DNA of 60,000 nt from Owenia fusiformis (taxonomy: Eukaryota > Annelida > Polychaeta > Sabellida > Oweniidae), in assembly GCA_903813345.2 (NCBI GenBank), contig CAIIXF020000012.1, positions 23,078,184 to 23,138,183 of the forward strand, given 5' to 3'. The notes below the pieces were generated by a model, which was given only the letters and a program-made list of their open reading frames with translations, was not told the DNA's origin and did no database searches. Shown here piece by piece: positions 37,301 through 45,817 of this stretch. Positions within the stretch are counted from its first letter, which is position 1. Every line of letters begins with the position of its first letter. The position numbers and the translations under genes were made by a program.

Positions 37301-40300
37301 AGCTACTTTTATTTCTTTAATGTTTTTCTAAGAATGATACAAAGTGTCCCATTTTTATTGCCCACCCTGTATATTGATTTTCGAGATTTCTATAAAGTGA
37401 AAAACATGTTTTCATGGTAATACCAATATGGTATAAAGAGAAAAAGCATTTTAAGTACCAGTAGTATAAAATAAAAATATGTCTTTGATTACAAATGTTT
37501 TCTAGGTACTCAAAAGAGAAAAAAGGTCCAAGTAATCCACTGCATCAGAATCATCTTTTGTTTGTTCAACAAGAGAAGTGGCAGAGGGAGTTATTTCTGC
37601 AATATGGAGATAACGTCACCATACTAGATGCAACTTTTAAAAGTGTGAAGCTCAACTTGCCACTATACTTCCTGTATGTGCTCACAAATGTGGGCTATAT
37701 GCCAGTCGGTAAGTCAGTCAGTTTATGCCCCCATAAAAACATGCGCAGAAACATTTAGAGCTAACCAAAAATTTCAAAAAGGCCTAAGTTAAGCTTTAAT
37801 GTCCTGTTTAAAAAACCTATTCTTACTATTGAAAATGGATTCTGCAATACTCTCCCACATGCATCTACTTGTTGAGACTTGGTCAAGAACTTTTGGTTGG
37901 CTCTAATTGGCTATATGCCAGTCAGTAAGTAATTCTGTATAAACTCTAGTTCTTGAATTTGACCATTCCATTTGACCATGCCCCCTTTCAGGTCAACATA
38001 AAGTACATATCAGTGCTTGAAGGCATTGATGAAATAATGTACATAGAGGATAAGCCCATTTAAAATGTTCAATAGAGAAGCCCCTTTAAATATGTTTCTT
38101 TTGAAATTCCTAGGTGGAAATATACAATAGAGGACAATCCCCTTTAAATGTATTTCTTGTTCATTCATACTTGAAAATATGCAATAGAGGACAAGCCCCT
38201 TTAAATGTGTTTCTTGTTCATTTCTAGGTGAAAATATAAAACATAGGACAAGCCCCTTTAAATATGTTTCTTCTTTATTTCTAGGTGAAAATATGCAATA
38301 GAGGACAGCCCCCTTTAAATATGTTTCTTGTCCATTCCTAGGTGAAAATATACAATAGAGGACAAGCCCCTTTAAATATGTTTCTTTTGAATTCCTAGGT
38401 GGAAATATACAATAGAGGACAATCCCCTTTAAATGTATTTCTTGTTCATTCATACTTGAAAATATGCAATAGAGGACAAGCCCCTTTAAATGTGTTTCTT
38501 GTTCATTTCTAGGTGAAAATATACAACATAGGACAAGCCCCTTTAAATATGTTTCTTCTTTATTTCTAGGTGAAAATATGCAATAGAGGACAGCCACCTT
38601 TAAATATGTTTCTTCTGAATTCCTAGGTGAAAATATACAATAGAGGACAAGCCCCTTTAAATATGTTTCTTGTTCATTTATAAGTGAAAATATGCAATAG
38701 AGGACAGCCCCCTTTAAATATGTTTCTTGTCCATTCCTAGGTGAAAATATACAATAGAGGACAAGCCCCTTTAAATGTGTTTCTTGTTCAATCCTAGGTG
38801 AAAATATACAATAGAGGACAAGCCCTTTTAAATATGTTTCTTGTTCATTCTGCGGTGAAAATACACAATATAGGACAAGCCCCTTTAAATATGTTTCTTG
38901 TCCATTTCTAGGTGAAAATATACAACATAGGACAAGCCCCTTTAAACATGTTTCTTCTTTATTTCTAGGTGAAAATATGCAATAGAGGACAGCCCCCTTT
39001 AAATATGTTTCTTGTTCATTCCTAGGTGAAAATATACAATAGAGGACAATCCCCTTTAAATATGTTTCCTGTTTATTCTTAGGTGAATATATGCAATAGA
39101 GGACAATCCCCTTTAAATATATTTCCTGTTCATTCTTAGGTGAAAATACACAATAGAGGACAATCCCCTTTAAATATGTTTCCCGTTCATTTTTTAGGTG
39201 AAAATATACAATAGAGGACAAGCCTCTTTAAATATGTTTCCTGTTCATTCTTAGGTGAAAATATACAATAGAGGACAAGCCCCTTTAAATATATTTCCTG
39301 TTCATTCTTAGGTGAAAATACACAATAGAGGACAAGCCCCTTTAAATATGTTTCCTGTTCATTCTTATGTGGAAATATACAATAGAGGACAAGCCCCTTT
39401 GAATATGTTTCTTGTTCATTATTAGGTGAAAATATAAAATAGAGGACAAGCCCCTTTAAATGTGTTTCTTGTTCAATCCTAGGTGAAAATATACAATAGA
39501 GGACAAGCCCTTTTAAATATGTTTCTTGTTCATTCTGCGGTGAAAATACACAATATAGGACAAGCCCCTTTAAATATGTTTCTTGTCCATTTCTAGGTGA
39601 AAATATACAACATAGGACAAGCCCCTTTAAATATGTTTCCTGTTCATTTTAGGTGAAAATATACAATAGAGGACAAGCCCCTTTAAATATATTTCCTGTT
39701 CATTCCTAGGTGAAAAAATACAATATAGAGCAAGCCCCTTTAAATACGTTTTCTGTACATTCTTAGGTGAAAATATACAATAGAGGACAAGCCCTTTAAC
39801 TATGTTTCCTGTTCATTCTAAGGTAAAAATATACAATAGAGGACAAGCCCCTTTAAATATGTTTCCTGTTCATTCTTAGGTGAAAATATACAATAGAGGA
39901 CAAGCCCCTTTAAATATGTTTCTTGTTCATTTCTAGGTGAAAATATACAATAGAGGACAAACCCCTTTAAATATGTTTCCTGTTCATTCTTAGGTGAAAA
40001 TATACAATAGAGGACAAGCCCCTTAAAATATGTTTCTTGTTCATTTCTAGGTGAAAATATACAATAGAGGACAAACCCCTTTAAATATGTTTCCTGTTCA
40101 TTCTTAGGTGGAAATATACAATAGAGGACAAGCCCCTTTAAATATGTTTCTTGTTCATTATTAGGTGAAAATATACAATAGAGGACAACCCCTTTAAATA
40201 TATTTCTTGTTCATTCTTAGGTGTGATTATTGTTCAGGAGGAAACAGTGGAACACCTGGCTGAGGCTCTTAGCATAATACACAGTTGGCACAGTAAAGCT

Positions 40301-41831
40301 TGGTCTCCTAAATACTTCATGACAGACTTTGACGAGACTGAAATTGGAGCTATAGCCAAAGGTATTATTTAAGGATTTAAGCCTTGGGCTCAGTGCATTG
40401 TGTGCTGAACCACTCCCAAAGATGCTGCTTACGAATCTTTGCATGAGCCCGCAGGGGGAATGCAAAGTTTAGGAAACAACATCTGAGTGGAATGAAACAG
40501 CCACAATGCATTGAGTCTTGGGCTTTTCACACATTGCAAAACATTTTCTATAAAATCACCTTAAAGATACAAAATCACTAAAAGAACATATTTTCAATGT
40601 AACTTTTTGCAAGGGTCAAGTATTGGAAAACTCAATTTCAATCTCAATCGCTTAGCAACTGTACACAACAAATGCGTTATTGATATTTCACACACTGTTC
40701 ATTATGTGCATACTCTGTTCTGATTGGTTAGAATTGGACACACCTTGAGTAGCTATGTGTGAATGGTATATAAGGCATTGACAGATATCTTGTGTTCATA
40801 TTTCGGCACATCATTAGTTCTTTATTAGTCGAATGAGTAAAGCCTGGATTGATCATCAAGAAATTATCTGTTATTATCTTTGAAACATTGAGTAGTTTTA
40901 GAAAGAACAAAATAATATTAATTCCGACATTTCTATTTAAATTTTTTTCTTTTAAAGATGGCCACTTTGAATTTTAGGTATGATTTACATTCAATTTAAT
41001 GGCTTTTTGCTACTTTCAGTATTCCAAGAAATGGGTACTAAGGTATATTTGTCTGCTTACCATAAAGAGACTGCCTGGAAGCAGTGGATCAAGACGAACC
41101 TACCAGACAAACAGGGATCAAGTCTTTTACAACATCTAAGGGACATAGCGAATGCTGAGACACTGCCATTGTTCAATGAAAGAGTCCAAGCATTACGGAG
41201 TTCCCATGTATACCAACAAAGATATGTACAAAAATATGTTGAGAACTCATGGTTGTGTTGCGCAGACAGTTGGTGTGCATTATATAGGGTCAATGACTTT
41301 GATGTTATGATGACAAAAGACCATGATTCTGAAGTAATCAACAAAGGTTTTAAGTATGATGTAGCAAAGGATAACAAGGATAGATCAAACCACAATCTCA
41401 TGACTCTGGTCAAAACAATCAACAACAAATTCCTGCCAGAACAGTACAGACATTTTATCAGAATGAACGCTGAAATGACAGGGGACTTTCACGTTCAAGA
41501 CCCCAGTATTCCTGAATATCTCAAACAAAGACCTGATCATTTTATTCAACACTGCATGGCTGGACTCAGTGATGCTGAAAAAATGACTGATAGAATCTAT
41601 GAACATAACGATGATCACCTGACCTATAGAGTGCTGTCATCTGGTGACCAACAACGTGAGTACATTGTCAGTATTAAGGAACCGAACTGCGAGTGTGTTG
41701 ATTGGTTGGTCACCAAGCTACCCTGCAAGCACATGTTCGCAGTCTTCCAGCAAATAGATGGCGTTGATTTTAACTCATTGCCAGAATCATACAGGCAAAG
41801 GCCCTATATAAAGCCTTATGTGTCCAGATGA
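19355..41831 (+). CDS. MULE-type DDE transposase-like protein with SWIM zinc finger (nine exons)
   Basis: Exons are 19355-19580, 20647-20792, 21027-21179, 22563-22758, 26416-26529, 27014-27125, 37506-37708, 40221-40361 and 41020-41831. Every border is AG/GT, every phase matches, and the sum is 2103 nt (700 residues plus TGA). The exon 1 donor could instead be 6 nt later, also in phase. Residues 105-214 hold C107, C148, H211 and H214, a possible zinc-binding N-terminal DNA-binding region. The MULE catalytic core has D357 (ILDAT), D419 (FMTDFD) and E535 (DSEVINK), with H445 in LSAYHKETAW. C654, C656, C666 and H668 form the SWIM finger (CxCx9CxH). The acidic triad is intact, but the Cys usually found three residues before the His is Ser442. 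No element termini flank the gene, and it has eight introns, which points to a host gene derived from a transposase. Its role is unknown; DNA binding is the likeliest. Confidence 0.85.
19953..20367. mobile_element. Dispersed MITE family (AGATGCGAGTAG ends), copy 3
   Basis: Complete copy in intron 1 of the MULE/SWIM gene, opening AGATGCGAGTAG and closing CTACTCGCATCT. The CTCF-core-like word is at 20328-20339 on the minus strand. The interior matches the copies at 12164 and 27214 (ATGTCATATTTGAAATCTA; CAAAATTGTTTATCAACTTT). Confidence 0.75.
21180..22330 (+). repeat. Tandem array of the exon 3 end plus its 5' splice site, about 13 copies
   Basis: Units of about 80-95 bp follow exon 3 directly. 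Each copies the last 70 or so nt of the exon (CAATCCATGTCAAGACAATA ... CATTTGCCATTGAGACTACC ... CCAAAACAG) and the donor GTACATG. Two units carry an extra CTGTACC insertion. Reading through the first donor meets TAA within 12 codons, so the copies are not an extended exon. It occupies most of intron 3. Confidence 0.92.
22832..24290. repeat. Dispersed AGGTCA-rich repeat family, copy A
   Basis: The block at 23215-24280 opens with TTATGGTCTC and GGCGGTTGGCGGTCG. It holds three to four ~120-bp units with TTCAAATCTGACTTAAGATT and GACCTTCAATGACCTT, and closes with GGTGGTGACATTTTGTCATG. A fragment of the same 3' end (GGTGGTGACATTTTGCATGT) sits separately near 22835. It lies in intron 4. Related copies are at 29470 and 50945. 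Confidence 0.65.
23527..23561. repeat. GC-rich perfect hairpin
   Basis: AGCGCCCCCCG (23527-23537) and CGGGGGGCGCT (23551-23561) are perfect inverted repeats around a 13-nt loop. This is a very stable stem in an AT-rich intron. Confidence 0.75.
24486..25566 (-). mobile_element. Degenerate mariner-type transposon with terminal inverted repeats
   Basis: Inverted ends begin CAAGGGCCGAGCAATATATT and match over about 34 bp, flanked on both sides by TA, the usual Tc1/mariner target. The element is 1081 bp, shorter than a full mariner of about 1.3 kb. Only the 3' half of the transposase is readable. It is inserted in intron 4 of the MULE/SWIM gene. Confidence 0.88.
24739..25107 (-). pseudogene. Mariner transposase remnant (C-terminal half)
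   Basis: The minus-strand frame contains HQDNAPSHRA and HAPYSPDLALCDFEIF. The two aspartates (DNAP and LCDF) are separated by exactly 34 residues, the D34D spacing of mariner transposases. It also has KLKNELRGQRF. The first catalytic Asp and the N-terminal DNA-binding domain are missing. Upstream sequence with LLPELHQEASMVNA is in another frame. It encodes no complete enzyme and lies inside the element at 24486-25566. Confidence 0.85.
25825..26059. mobile_element. Foldback MITE with ~75-bp inverted arms
   Basis: CACTGGTGATCCGCTCGATTA at the left matches TAATCAAGCGGATCACCAGTG at the right. Deeper in the arms, GTAACAAAATGTC and AACAATTTTTCTTTTT are mirrored. It is intronic. Confidence 0.75.
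27214..27635. mobile_element. Dispersed MITE family (AGATGCGAGTAG ends), copy 4
   Basis: Inverse orientation to copies 2 and 3, in intron 6 just after exon 6. It opens AGATGCAAGTTG and ends TTTTTACTCGCATCT. The CTCF-core-like word is at 27242-27253. Confidence 0.75.
27810..29365. repeat. Dispersed ~400-bp repeat family, copy split by an insertion
   Basis: The family begins near CACACATAGCTA and GGCAAGGTGTGTC, continues with ACTTGACCCTTGCAAAAAGT and ends near GTCCAGGGCTT. Here it is split at 27895-28956 by a younger element. Other copies are 35915-36315 and, inverted, 40375-40780. Confidence 0.6.
27895..28956. mobile_element. Non-autonomous hAT-like element with subterminal repeat arrays
   Basis: Flanked by the direct repeat CTATCAC (27888-27894 and 28957-28963). 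Short inverted ends share TGCCAAC. The left third has several CTCCCGATTT words; the right third (about 28580-28930) has about 20 CTCCTGTTTT words. It interrupts a dispersed repeat whose uninterrupted copy at 35915 confirms the empty site. No coding sequence. The hAT label rests on TSD length and end type and is tentative. Confidence 0.65.
29470..30455. repeat. Dispersed AGGTCA-rich repeat family, copy B
   Basis: It opens ATGTCATCACC with GATGACATATTGTTATGG and has two AGGTCA-rich units. A GGTCGT/GATCGT microsatellite follows at about 29885-29935, then three ~115-bp units with GCGGCCATCTTGTTTTCTGG. It closes with TTTTGTCATGTTAATGCCTT. It lies in intron 6. Confidence 0.65.
30988..31113 (+). pseudogene. 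DDE transposase C-terminal remnant
   Basis: The frame reads YENDLRTIANLKSEIVRVIQ then AIPAEECICVIDN and meets TGA at 31111. This pattern (RTI..LK..I...I.AIP.E.C..V) is typical of the C-terminal end of Tc1/IS630-like transposases. Upstream sequence back to about 30880 appears to continue in shifted frames. The element boundaries are not seen. Confidence 0.55.
31122..31458 (-). mobile_element. tRNA-derived SINE
   Basis: On the minus strand, a TAGCTCAACGGTAGC A-box-like block (31448-31434) and a GGATTCGATCC B-box-like block (31406-31396) form a tRNA-like head. About 250 bp of unrelated body follows, then a tail of ATACA repeats (31148-31127). The T-stem has an A-C mismatch and there is no good acceptor stem. 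It lies in intron 6. Confidence 0.75.
32286..32480. repeat. Direct duplication of the acyl-CoA synthetase 3' end
   Basis: About 60 bp containing TTCTGACATATGAAGTTGTG and CCATTGCTAAAGTTTTCA occur at about 32286-32351 and again at 32410-32470. The second is the end of the coding sequence with its stop; the first lies in the 3' flank, about 124 bp away. Confidence 0.8.
32418..34124 (-). CDS. Acyl-CoA synthetase (AMP-forming, ACSF2-like), intronless and nested
   Basis: A single 568-codon frame from ATG at 34124 to TAA at 32418, the normal length for the family. Adenylate-forming motifs are all present: TSGSTGTPK (215-223, phosphate-binding loop), YGSSE (361-365), TGD (435-437), GRCKDMIKRG (451-460, hinge) and PNGKIDR (547-553, with the catalytic lysine). 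The enzyme would activate a carboxylic acid with ATP and transfer it to CoA. The N-terminal block resembles medium-chain ligases of the ACSF2 type. No clear mitochondrial presequence is seen. The absence of introns suggests retrocopy origin with preserved function. It lies antisense in the 10.4-kb intron 6 of the MULE/SWIM gene. A TGAGTCAG just before the ATG could be an acceptor for a 5' UTR intron. Substrate is not predictable. Confidence 0.92.
   Translation of the reverse strand: MQSRFGITLPNKPLTRSHIHGASSIPLETVTLAEALDDTAMKYPQKEAIIYHSINKARDVMLFEEWQSKSRKIGAALKRLGINLGDNVAILAPNCNEFLIAAWGVFYIGATAVFLSYELKSGEDIISKIKSTKCRGLFIYNDSSSMANRVLEEVLNQDTGLHEIEKPLIISIGKSFDGTHSFDDLLNTPTPAEVDDVIKNMFKINCEDSAFVALTSGSTGTPKIVNINHQAILNSFYYSCSLRGGMDEKSVIFNDRPLSWIGGLMMPVCAVKMGTTGVSIDTSTTVSGTQTEFILECIKSEGCTHMIAMPYLMYDIIHSDLKMKDTITSLETIFVGGQKVPENLVQGMRDIFKGLTVVNLYGSSEIGGTVLSTSISEPLVVDGCVTVGYPIPHTEVKLIDENGYVIPIGQHGEICLRGHNWVSKAFQDEHGWFHTGDIGEMDSAGRLYIFGRCKDMIKRGTLAIVTGPLEQTLATNERIEAVYVVGVPDERLYEEICACIEVKPDANLTADDMRSWCDEVFTAEGTADGISMAPKYFVFVDSFPLRPNGKIDRGQLKTLAMAQLHMSE
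34140..34290. repeat. Dispersed repeat, also at 37755-37890 and 55970-56060
   Basis: GGGCTAACCAAAATTTTCAA, CAAAAAGGCCTAAGTTA, ATTGAAAATGGATTCT and ACTCTCCCACATG recur in order at 37755-37890. The last parts recur at 55985-56062. It sits just 5' of the acyl-CoA synthetase. A CAGGGCCGTAGGGAG transposon-end-like word follows at 34302. Confidence 0.6.
34783..34979. repeat. Rearranged second copy of the foldback element at 1249
   Basis: AAAGGAGGAGGGAAAGTATGG and GAGGATTTAAACAGGTGCAT match the left arm of the element at 1249. The second half (TCCAGGAAAAGCACTC to CACCCACATGTTTTTT) matches its central part in reverse complement. Confidence 0.65.
34980..35914. other. Intronic sequence of the MULE/SWIM gene, nothing recognised
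   Basis: AT-rich sequence in intron 6 with no exon-like frame or repeat structure noticed. Confidence 0.4.
35915..36315. repeat. Dispersed ~400-bp repeat family, uninterrupted copy
   Basis: It contains GGCAAGGTGTGTCTGATTCC, ACTTGACCCTTGCAAAAAGT and ATTGTCCAGGGCTTGATTC in the same order as the split copy at 27810-29365. It shows the empty site for the insertion there. Confidence 0.6.
36834..37147. repeat. 39-bp minisatellite, about eight copies
   Basis: The unit is GGTTACACCAGATGATTGC followed by ACAAGATATAACATTGCCAT. GATTGCAC and GATTGAAC variants partly alternate. Since 39 is divisible by three, several frames stay open on both strands. It lies in intron 6. Confidence 0.92.
38045..40220 (+). 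repeat. 57-bp tandem array carrying the exon 8 3' splice site, about 38 copies
   Basis: The unit is TTTCTTGTTCATTCTTAGGT followed by GAAAATATACAATAGAGGAC and AAGCCCCTTTAAATATG. The last copy joins exon 8 at 40221 and supplies its acceptor (TTCATTCTTAG/GTG). Most units keep a pyrimidine-rich tract and TAG/GTG, so each is a potential acceptor. Higher-order repetition of three to seven units is visible, for example 38170-38330 against 38470-38620. It fills nearly all of intron 7. Confidence 0.95.
40375..40780 (-). repeat. Dispersed ~400-bp repeat family, inverted copy in intron 8
   Basis: In reverse orientation it carries ACTTTTTGCAAGGGTCAAGT and ends GGACACACCTTGAGTAGC, matching the family copies at 27810 and 35915. 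Confidence 0.6.
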
Positions 41832-41949
41832 AGTGTCTTACACATATTGACATTGTTAAAAATGACTTTTAATGCTTGTTGCACCATTATTGCCCCTTAA
41901 GTTTGGCTAATATACATGATTATTTTTGAAGAATTCTCATTCCTAAAGG

Positions 41950-43978
41950 CAGGCCCGTAAGACACTTTTCTCCAAGGGGGGTGCGGTTTTAACTAAAGAG
42001 AAAATAAAGTTGTCAATTTTTTGCCCCGTAAATCAAATTGCGGAAGTCAAAGGGGGGGGGGGTCACTTACTCCCTATATTGGGGCCACTCAGCTTATTTT
42101 GTAGTATCTTACAGTATTGTTTTCGTATTGTTTTTAGACTCAATATTGTATGAGCAATTTGGAGAAACGCTGTAATATGGGGAGGGTGTACTCGAAGGGC
42201 ATAAATGCCCGAGAGCGTTTACCAGTTCAAGATCACATTCAGTGACTTCTGGACCCTTTCAAGGTATTTTAATTGAAATAGAATCTATTTATAAGAAATT
42301 CAGATTGTTTCAATCATTTTCTTCTTAGGGGAGCGAGATGGCAGCAAGGAAAATTTTACTAATTCAACATACTGTCTGGTTAATTCTGAGCACTTTTAAT
42401 GTGTTTGAGTAAATGAATGCTTTAGTTTTTGGGGTGGGCTGCCAGAAATTTTTATGATTTCATTATGTCACTTGGTGACTTCTAGGCACTTTTAAAGTGT
42501 TTAAAATTAACAAATGCAACTTCCAAACTTGTGAGGAGTGACCCACTCCCCCTAGAAAATTTTACACTTTTGAGATCATATTTGGTGCTTTCTGTGCAAT
42601 TTTAATGTGAATGAGTCAATAAAAAAAATGTGAATTTTTTTTCAAATTCTTTTTGGGGGTATAAAAGAGAATGAGAGGGTGAAGTGGGGTGGAGTGCCAG
42701 AGGGGGAGCAAGGGGTTGTCCCCAAGAAACATTGACCATATCAAGGTGCCATTTGATGATGTCTGGGCACTTTAAAAATGCCTGAGACAATACATGAAAT
42801 TCAGAATTTTCTCTATTGTTTTGTAGGAGATGTGAAGGGTGGCCAACTCCTCTAGGAAATTTTACAATTTTAAGATGATATTTGGTGCTTTTAGGCACCC
42901 TTTAAGTGTATGAGTGAATCAATAAAAAACAATTACATTTTTTCAATTTTTGGGGGTTGTTAAAGGGGTGCCAGAGGGGGAGATGGGATTTGGTTGCCAG
43001 AGGGGGAGCAAGTGTTTGTCCCCCATATCTGCCCCCCAGAAACATTGACCATATCAAGGTGCTATTTGATGAAGTCTGGGCACTTTAAAAGTGTCTGAGA
43101 CAATGCATGAAATAAATTCAGAACTTTTGTCAATTGTTTTGTGGGGGGTGTGAGGGGTGGCCTACTTCCCTGGAAAATTTTACAATTTTAGAATGCTATT
43201 TGATGCTTTCTGGGCACTTTCAAGTGTATGACTCAATAACAAATTTGAAAAAATCACAATATTTTGGGGGATGTTAAAGGGGGAGGGGGAGGTGGGTGGG
43301 GATACAAGAGGGCGAGTAAGTGTTAGTCTCCCAGAATCATTGACTATATCAATGAGGTATTTGATGATGTCTGGGCACTTTACATGTGTCTGAGATGATA
43401 CATAAAATAAATTAAAAACTTTTCAATTGTTTTGTTTTGGGTGTGAGGGGTGGCCCACTCCCCCAAGAAAATTTTACAATTTTAAAACGCTATTTAGTGC
43501 TCTTTTGGCACTTTCAAAGTGTATGAGTCAATTAGAAAATTGAGAAAATCACAATTTTTTCAATTTTTTGGAGGGGTGTCAAGGGGGACGGGGTGCCAGA
43601 GGGGGAGGTGGGGAGGGGTGGGGATCCCAAAGGGTAGCAAGTGTTAGTCCCCCAGAACCATTTACTATATCAAGGAGCTATGTGATGATGTCTTTGCACT
43701 TGGGCACTTTAAAAGTGTCTGAGACAATACATAAAATAAATTCAGAACTTTTCCATTGTATTGAGGGGGGTGTGAGGGGTGGCCCACTCCCTCTAGAAAA
43801 TTTTACAATTTTAAGATGCTATTTGGTGCTTTCTGGGGACTTTAAAAGTGTATGAGACGATGAAAAAAAATTACAAAAAAATATTTTTCAAAAAAATAAA
43901 AATGAAATTTCTTTTTTTGGGGAGTGTCAAAGGGGGGTGCGGTCGCACCCATCGCACCCCCCCCATCTGACGGCCCTG
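41950..43978. mobile_element. Non-autonomous hAT-like element with internal ~300-bp tandem repeats
   Basis: The ends are CAGGCCCGT and ACGGCCCTG (imperfect inverted), each directly flanked by AAAGG (41945-41949 and 43979-43983), a 5-bp target duplication. The interior has about five units of 295-330 bp built from GGTGCTTTCTGGGCACTTT, a GTGTATGAGTCAAT block and a G-rich block (GAGGGGTGGCCCACTCCC). No transposase frame. It lies just downstream of the MULE/SWIM stop codon. Confidence 0.72.
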
Positions 43979-43983
43979 AAAGG

Positions 43984-45808
43984 ACAGTCCAATGTTCGTC
44001 AGAACATTTCTCATTTGTATGTCACCGCCATAACTGGTGATATATTGTTCTAGTTTTTTTATGGCTCTGAGTTCGACATCTGTCATGTCTGTAACAAATT
44101 GTAGGTGGTGATATTTTGTGTTTTGAGTGGTTACAAGCCTATTTTCAATATTTAAAGTGTGTTCACTGGCCATCAGTTCTGTTGTGATGGACCTAATTCC
44201 ATTTAGATTTTGAAATAATTGCATTTATTCTAAGCTCCATCAAAACATTCGTATTTTATTGTATAGTTTATTTAAGAAAAGAAATCGATAGTAGATACGC
44301 GGTTTTTAATGTTAAATAGTACGGTCCTCTTTGAACTCCTAGTATATTATGGTCCTCTTTGGATTTCTAATATCTGTCTACATAACACACAAAATATTCA
44401 AGAAGCTTTTGTTTGCTTGAGTCAGTTATCGTAGAATTAAGACTGTATCAAATTATAATTTTTTGTTCAAACATGCAAGGAAATATTTGTAAATGTTAAT
44501 AAACAATTAGTCCATGGTATGAAATCTCTTGGACGTCTAATAAAGGAGCTGGTAGCACACTATAACGCAGCGATATTTGACTTAATATTAACATACCTAC
44601 ACGTCCTCTAATAATTTTTGTTATAATCTTTTAATATACTTTTGGCTTTTGGGCTGAATTATGCCTGTCATAAGCAGAGGTCAAAAAATTACCAAAAACT
44701 AAAATTCCACTTTTTACATTTTAGAGTACAAAAATGTGACAAAAAATAACAAAGTGATTTTAAATATATCCTTTAGGTTTCTGAGCTATATATATTAGGT
44801 TATCTTTCTCATCAAGGTGTTCCCTCTGGAAATGTTGCCATCATCCTCGTGATAATCCCCATATCAATACCACTTCTTTTTCCATCCCCTCTCCCTAATT
44901 TAGGCCTACCCTAATTATCTAATGATTTATTTGTTATAAAAGGTACGAGGGGCGGGTGCGTTACCCTGGAACAGGACCCCTCCCCCAGCTACGCCTATCA
45001 GTCAGGCTTAGTAACTCAGTCATAAAGGATGGCACTAATTGAAAAAGGATAACACTAGTTGAAAAAGGATGACACTAGCAGAAAAAAGAATGACACCTGT
45101 AACTCTAAAATTATAGTGGAATGTAATGATAAAAAGTTATAGAATTGTCATTTTAGAGAATCTTATCTAAATAGTTTCAGTATTTTGTCAATATTTTGTA
45201 ATTATTCAGCATGAAAATTGAATGATGTAGTTCAGAGATGTCACCACATGAAATATACTACTTACTGATTTGTCTTTAGAATCAACCCTTACAAATACAT
45301 ATAAATTGAGACAATGGTTGAATTATGGTACCCCTTCATTTGAAAAAATCAACATGTTATGTACGTACAATCTAGGTTTTATTCGGAATTAGGGTTCTAT
45401 TTCGCAATTGAGGATATAGCAAATCGGATAATGCAACCATTTTTTATTTCCAAATGGTTTTCTTGTAACTCTACACATGAATATATTTTCTCAATGCCTT
45501 TTATATTTTTAAACCAAAAGTTGGTTTTCATGAACTATACAATGAAACTTTTCATTTATGGAACTTTTAAAAACACAATATCTTTGATTACGCCTATAAG
45601 TCAACAACAAGAAAATCATGTTAAACAATTTTCTTTTCAAATGTAGTCTGATGATCTTCTTGTTATATACAGATTCCTTCGTACTGTTTACAAAGTCACA
45701 GTTAAGTCACGGCTGTCCCCAAAATCATATACTGAATAATAACGTACAAACTATGATTTCTAATTAGACGACAATGGTGGTTTATGATACAAAAATTGAA
45801 TTAACACT
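43984..45808. other. Intergenic sequence with one unrecognised minus-strand frame
   Basis: A minus-strand frame of about 78 codons starts at 44224 (MQLFQNLNGIRS) and runs to the hAT-like element, which may have truncated it. It matches nothing I recognise. A short AAAAAGGATGACACTAG repeat occurs at 45020-45090. Nothing else is supported. Confidence 0.35.
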
Positions 45809-45817
45809 ATCGGACAG

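Noticed and set aside
38010-39221. 403-codon minus-strand open frame of 19-residue repeats (LVLYCIFSPRN...)
   Set aside because: It exists only because the 57-bp array unit is divisible by three. It lies antisense in an intron and has no recognisable domain.
42602-43855. Frames of 95-98 codons on both strands within the hAT-like element
   Set aside because: They fall in G-rich tandem repeats, are not conserved between repeat units and contain no known motif.
45359-45646. 95-codon plus-strand frame
   Set aside because: AT-driven, hydrophobic composition, with no splice context or recognisable family.
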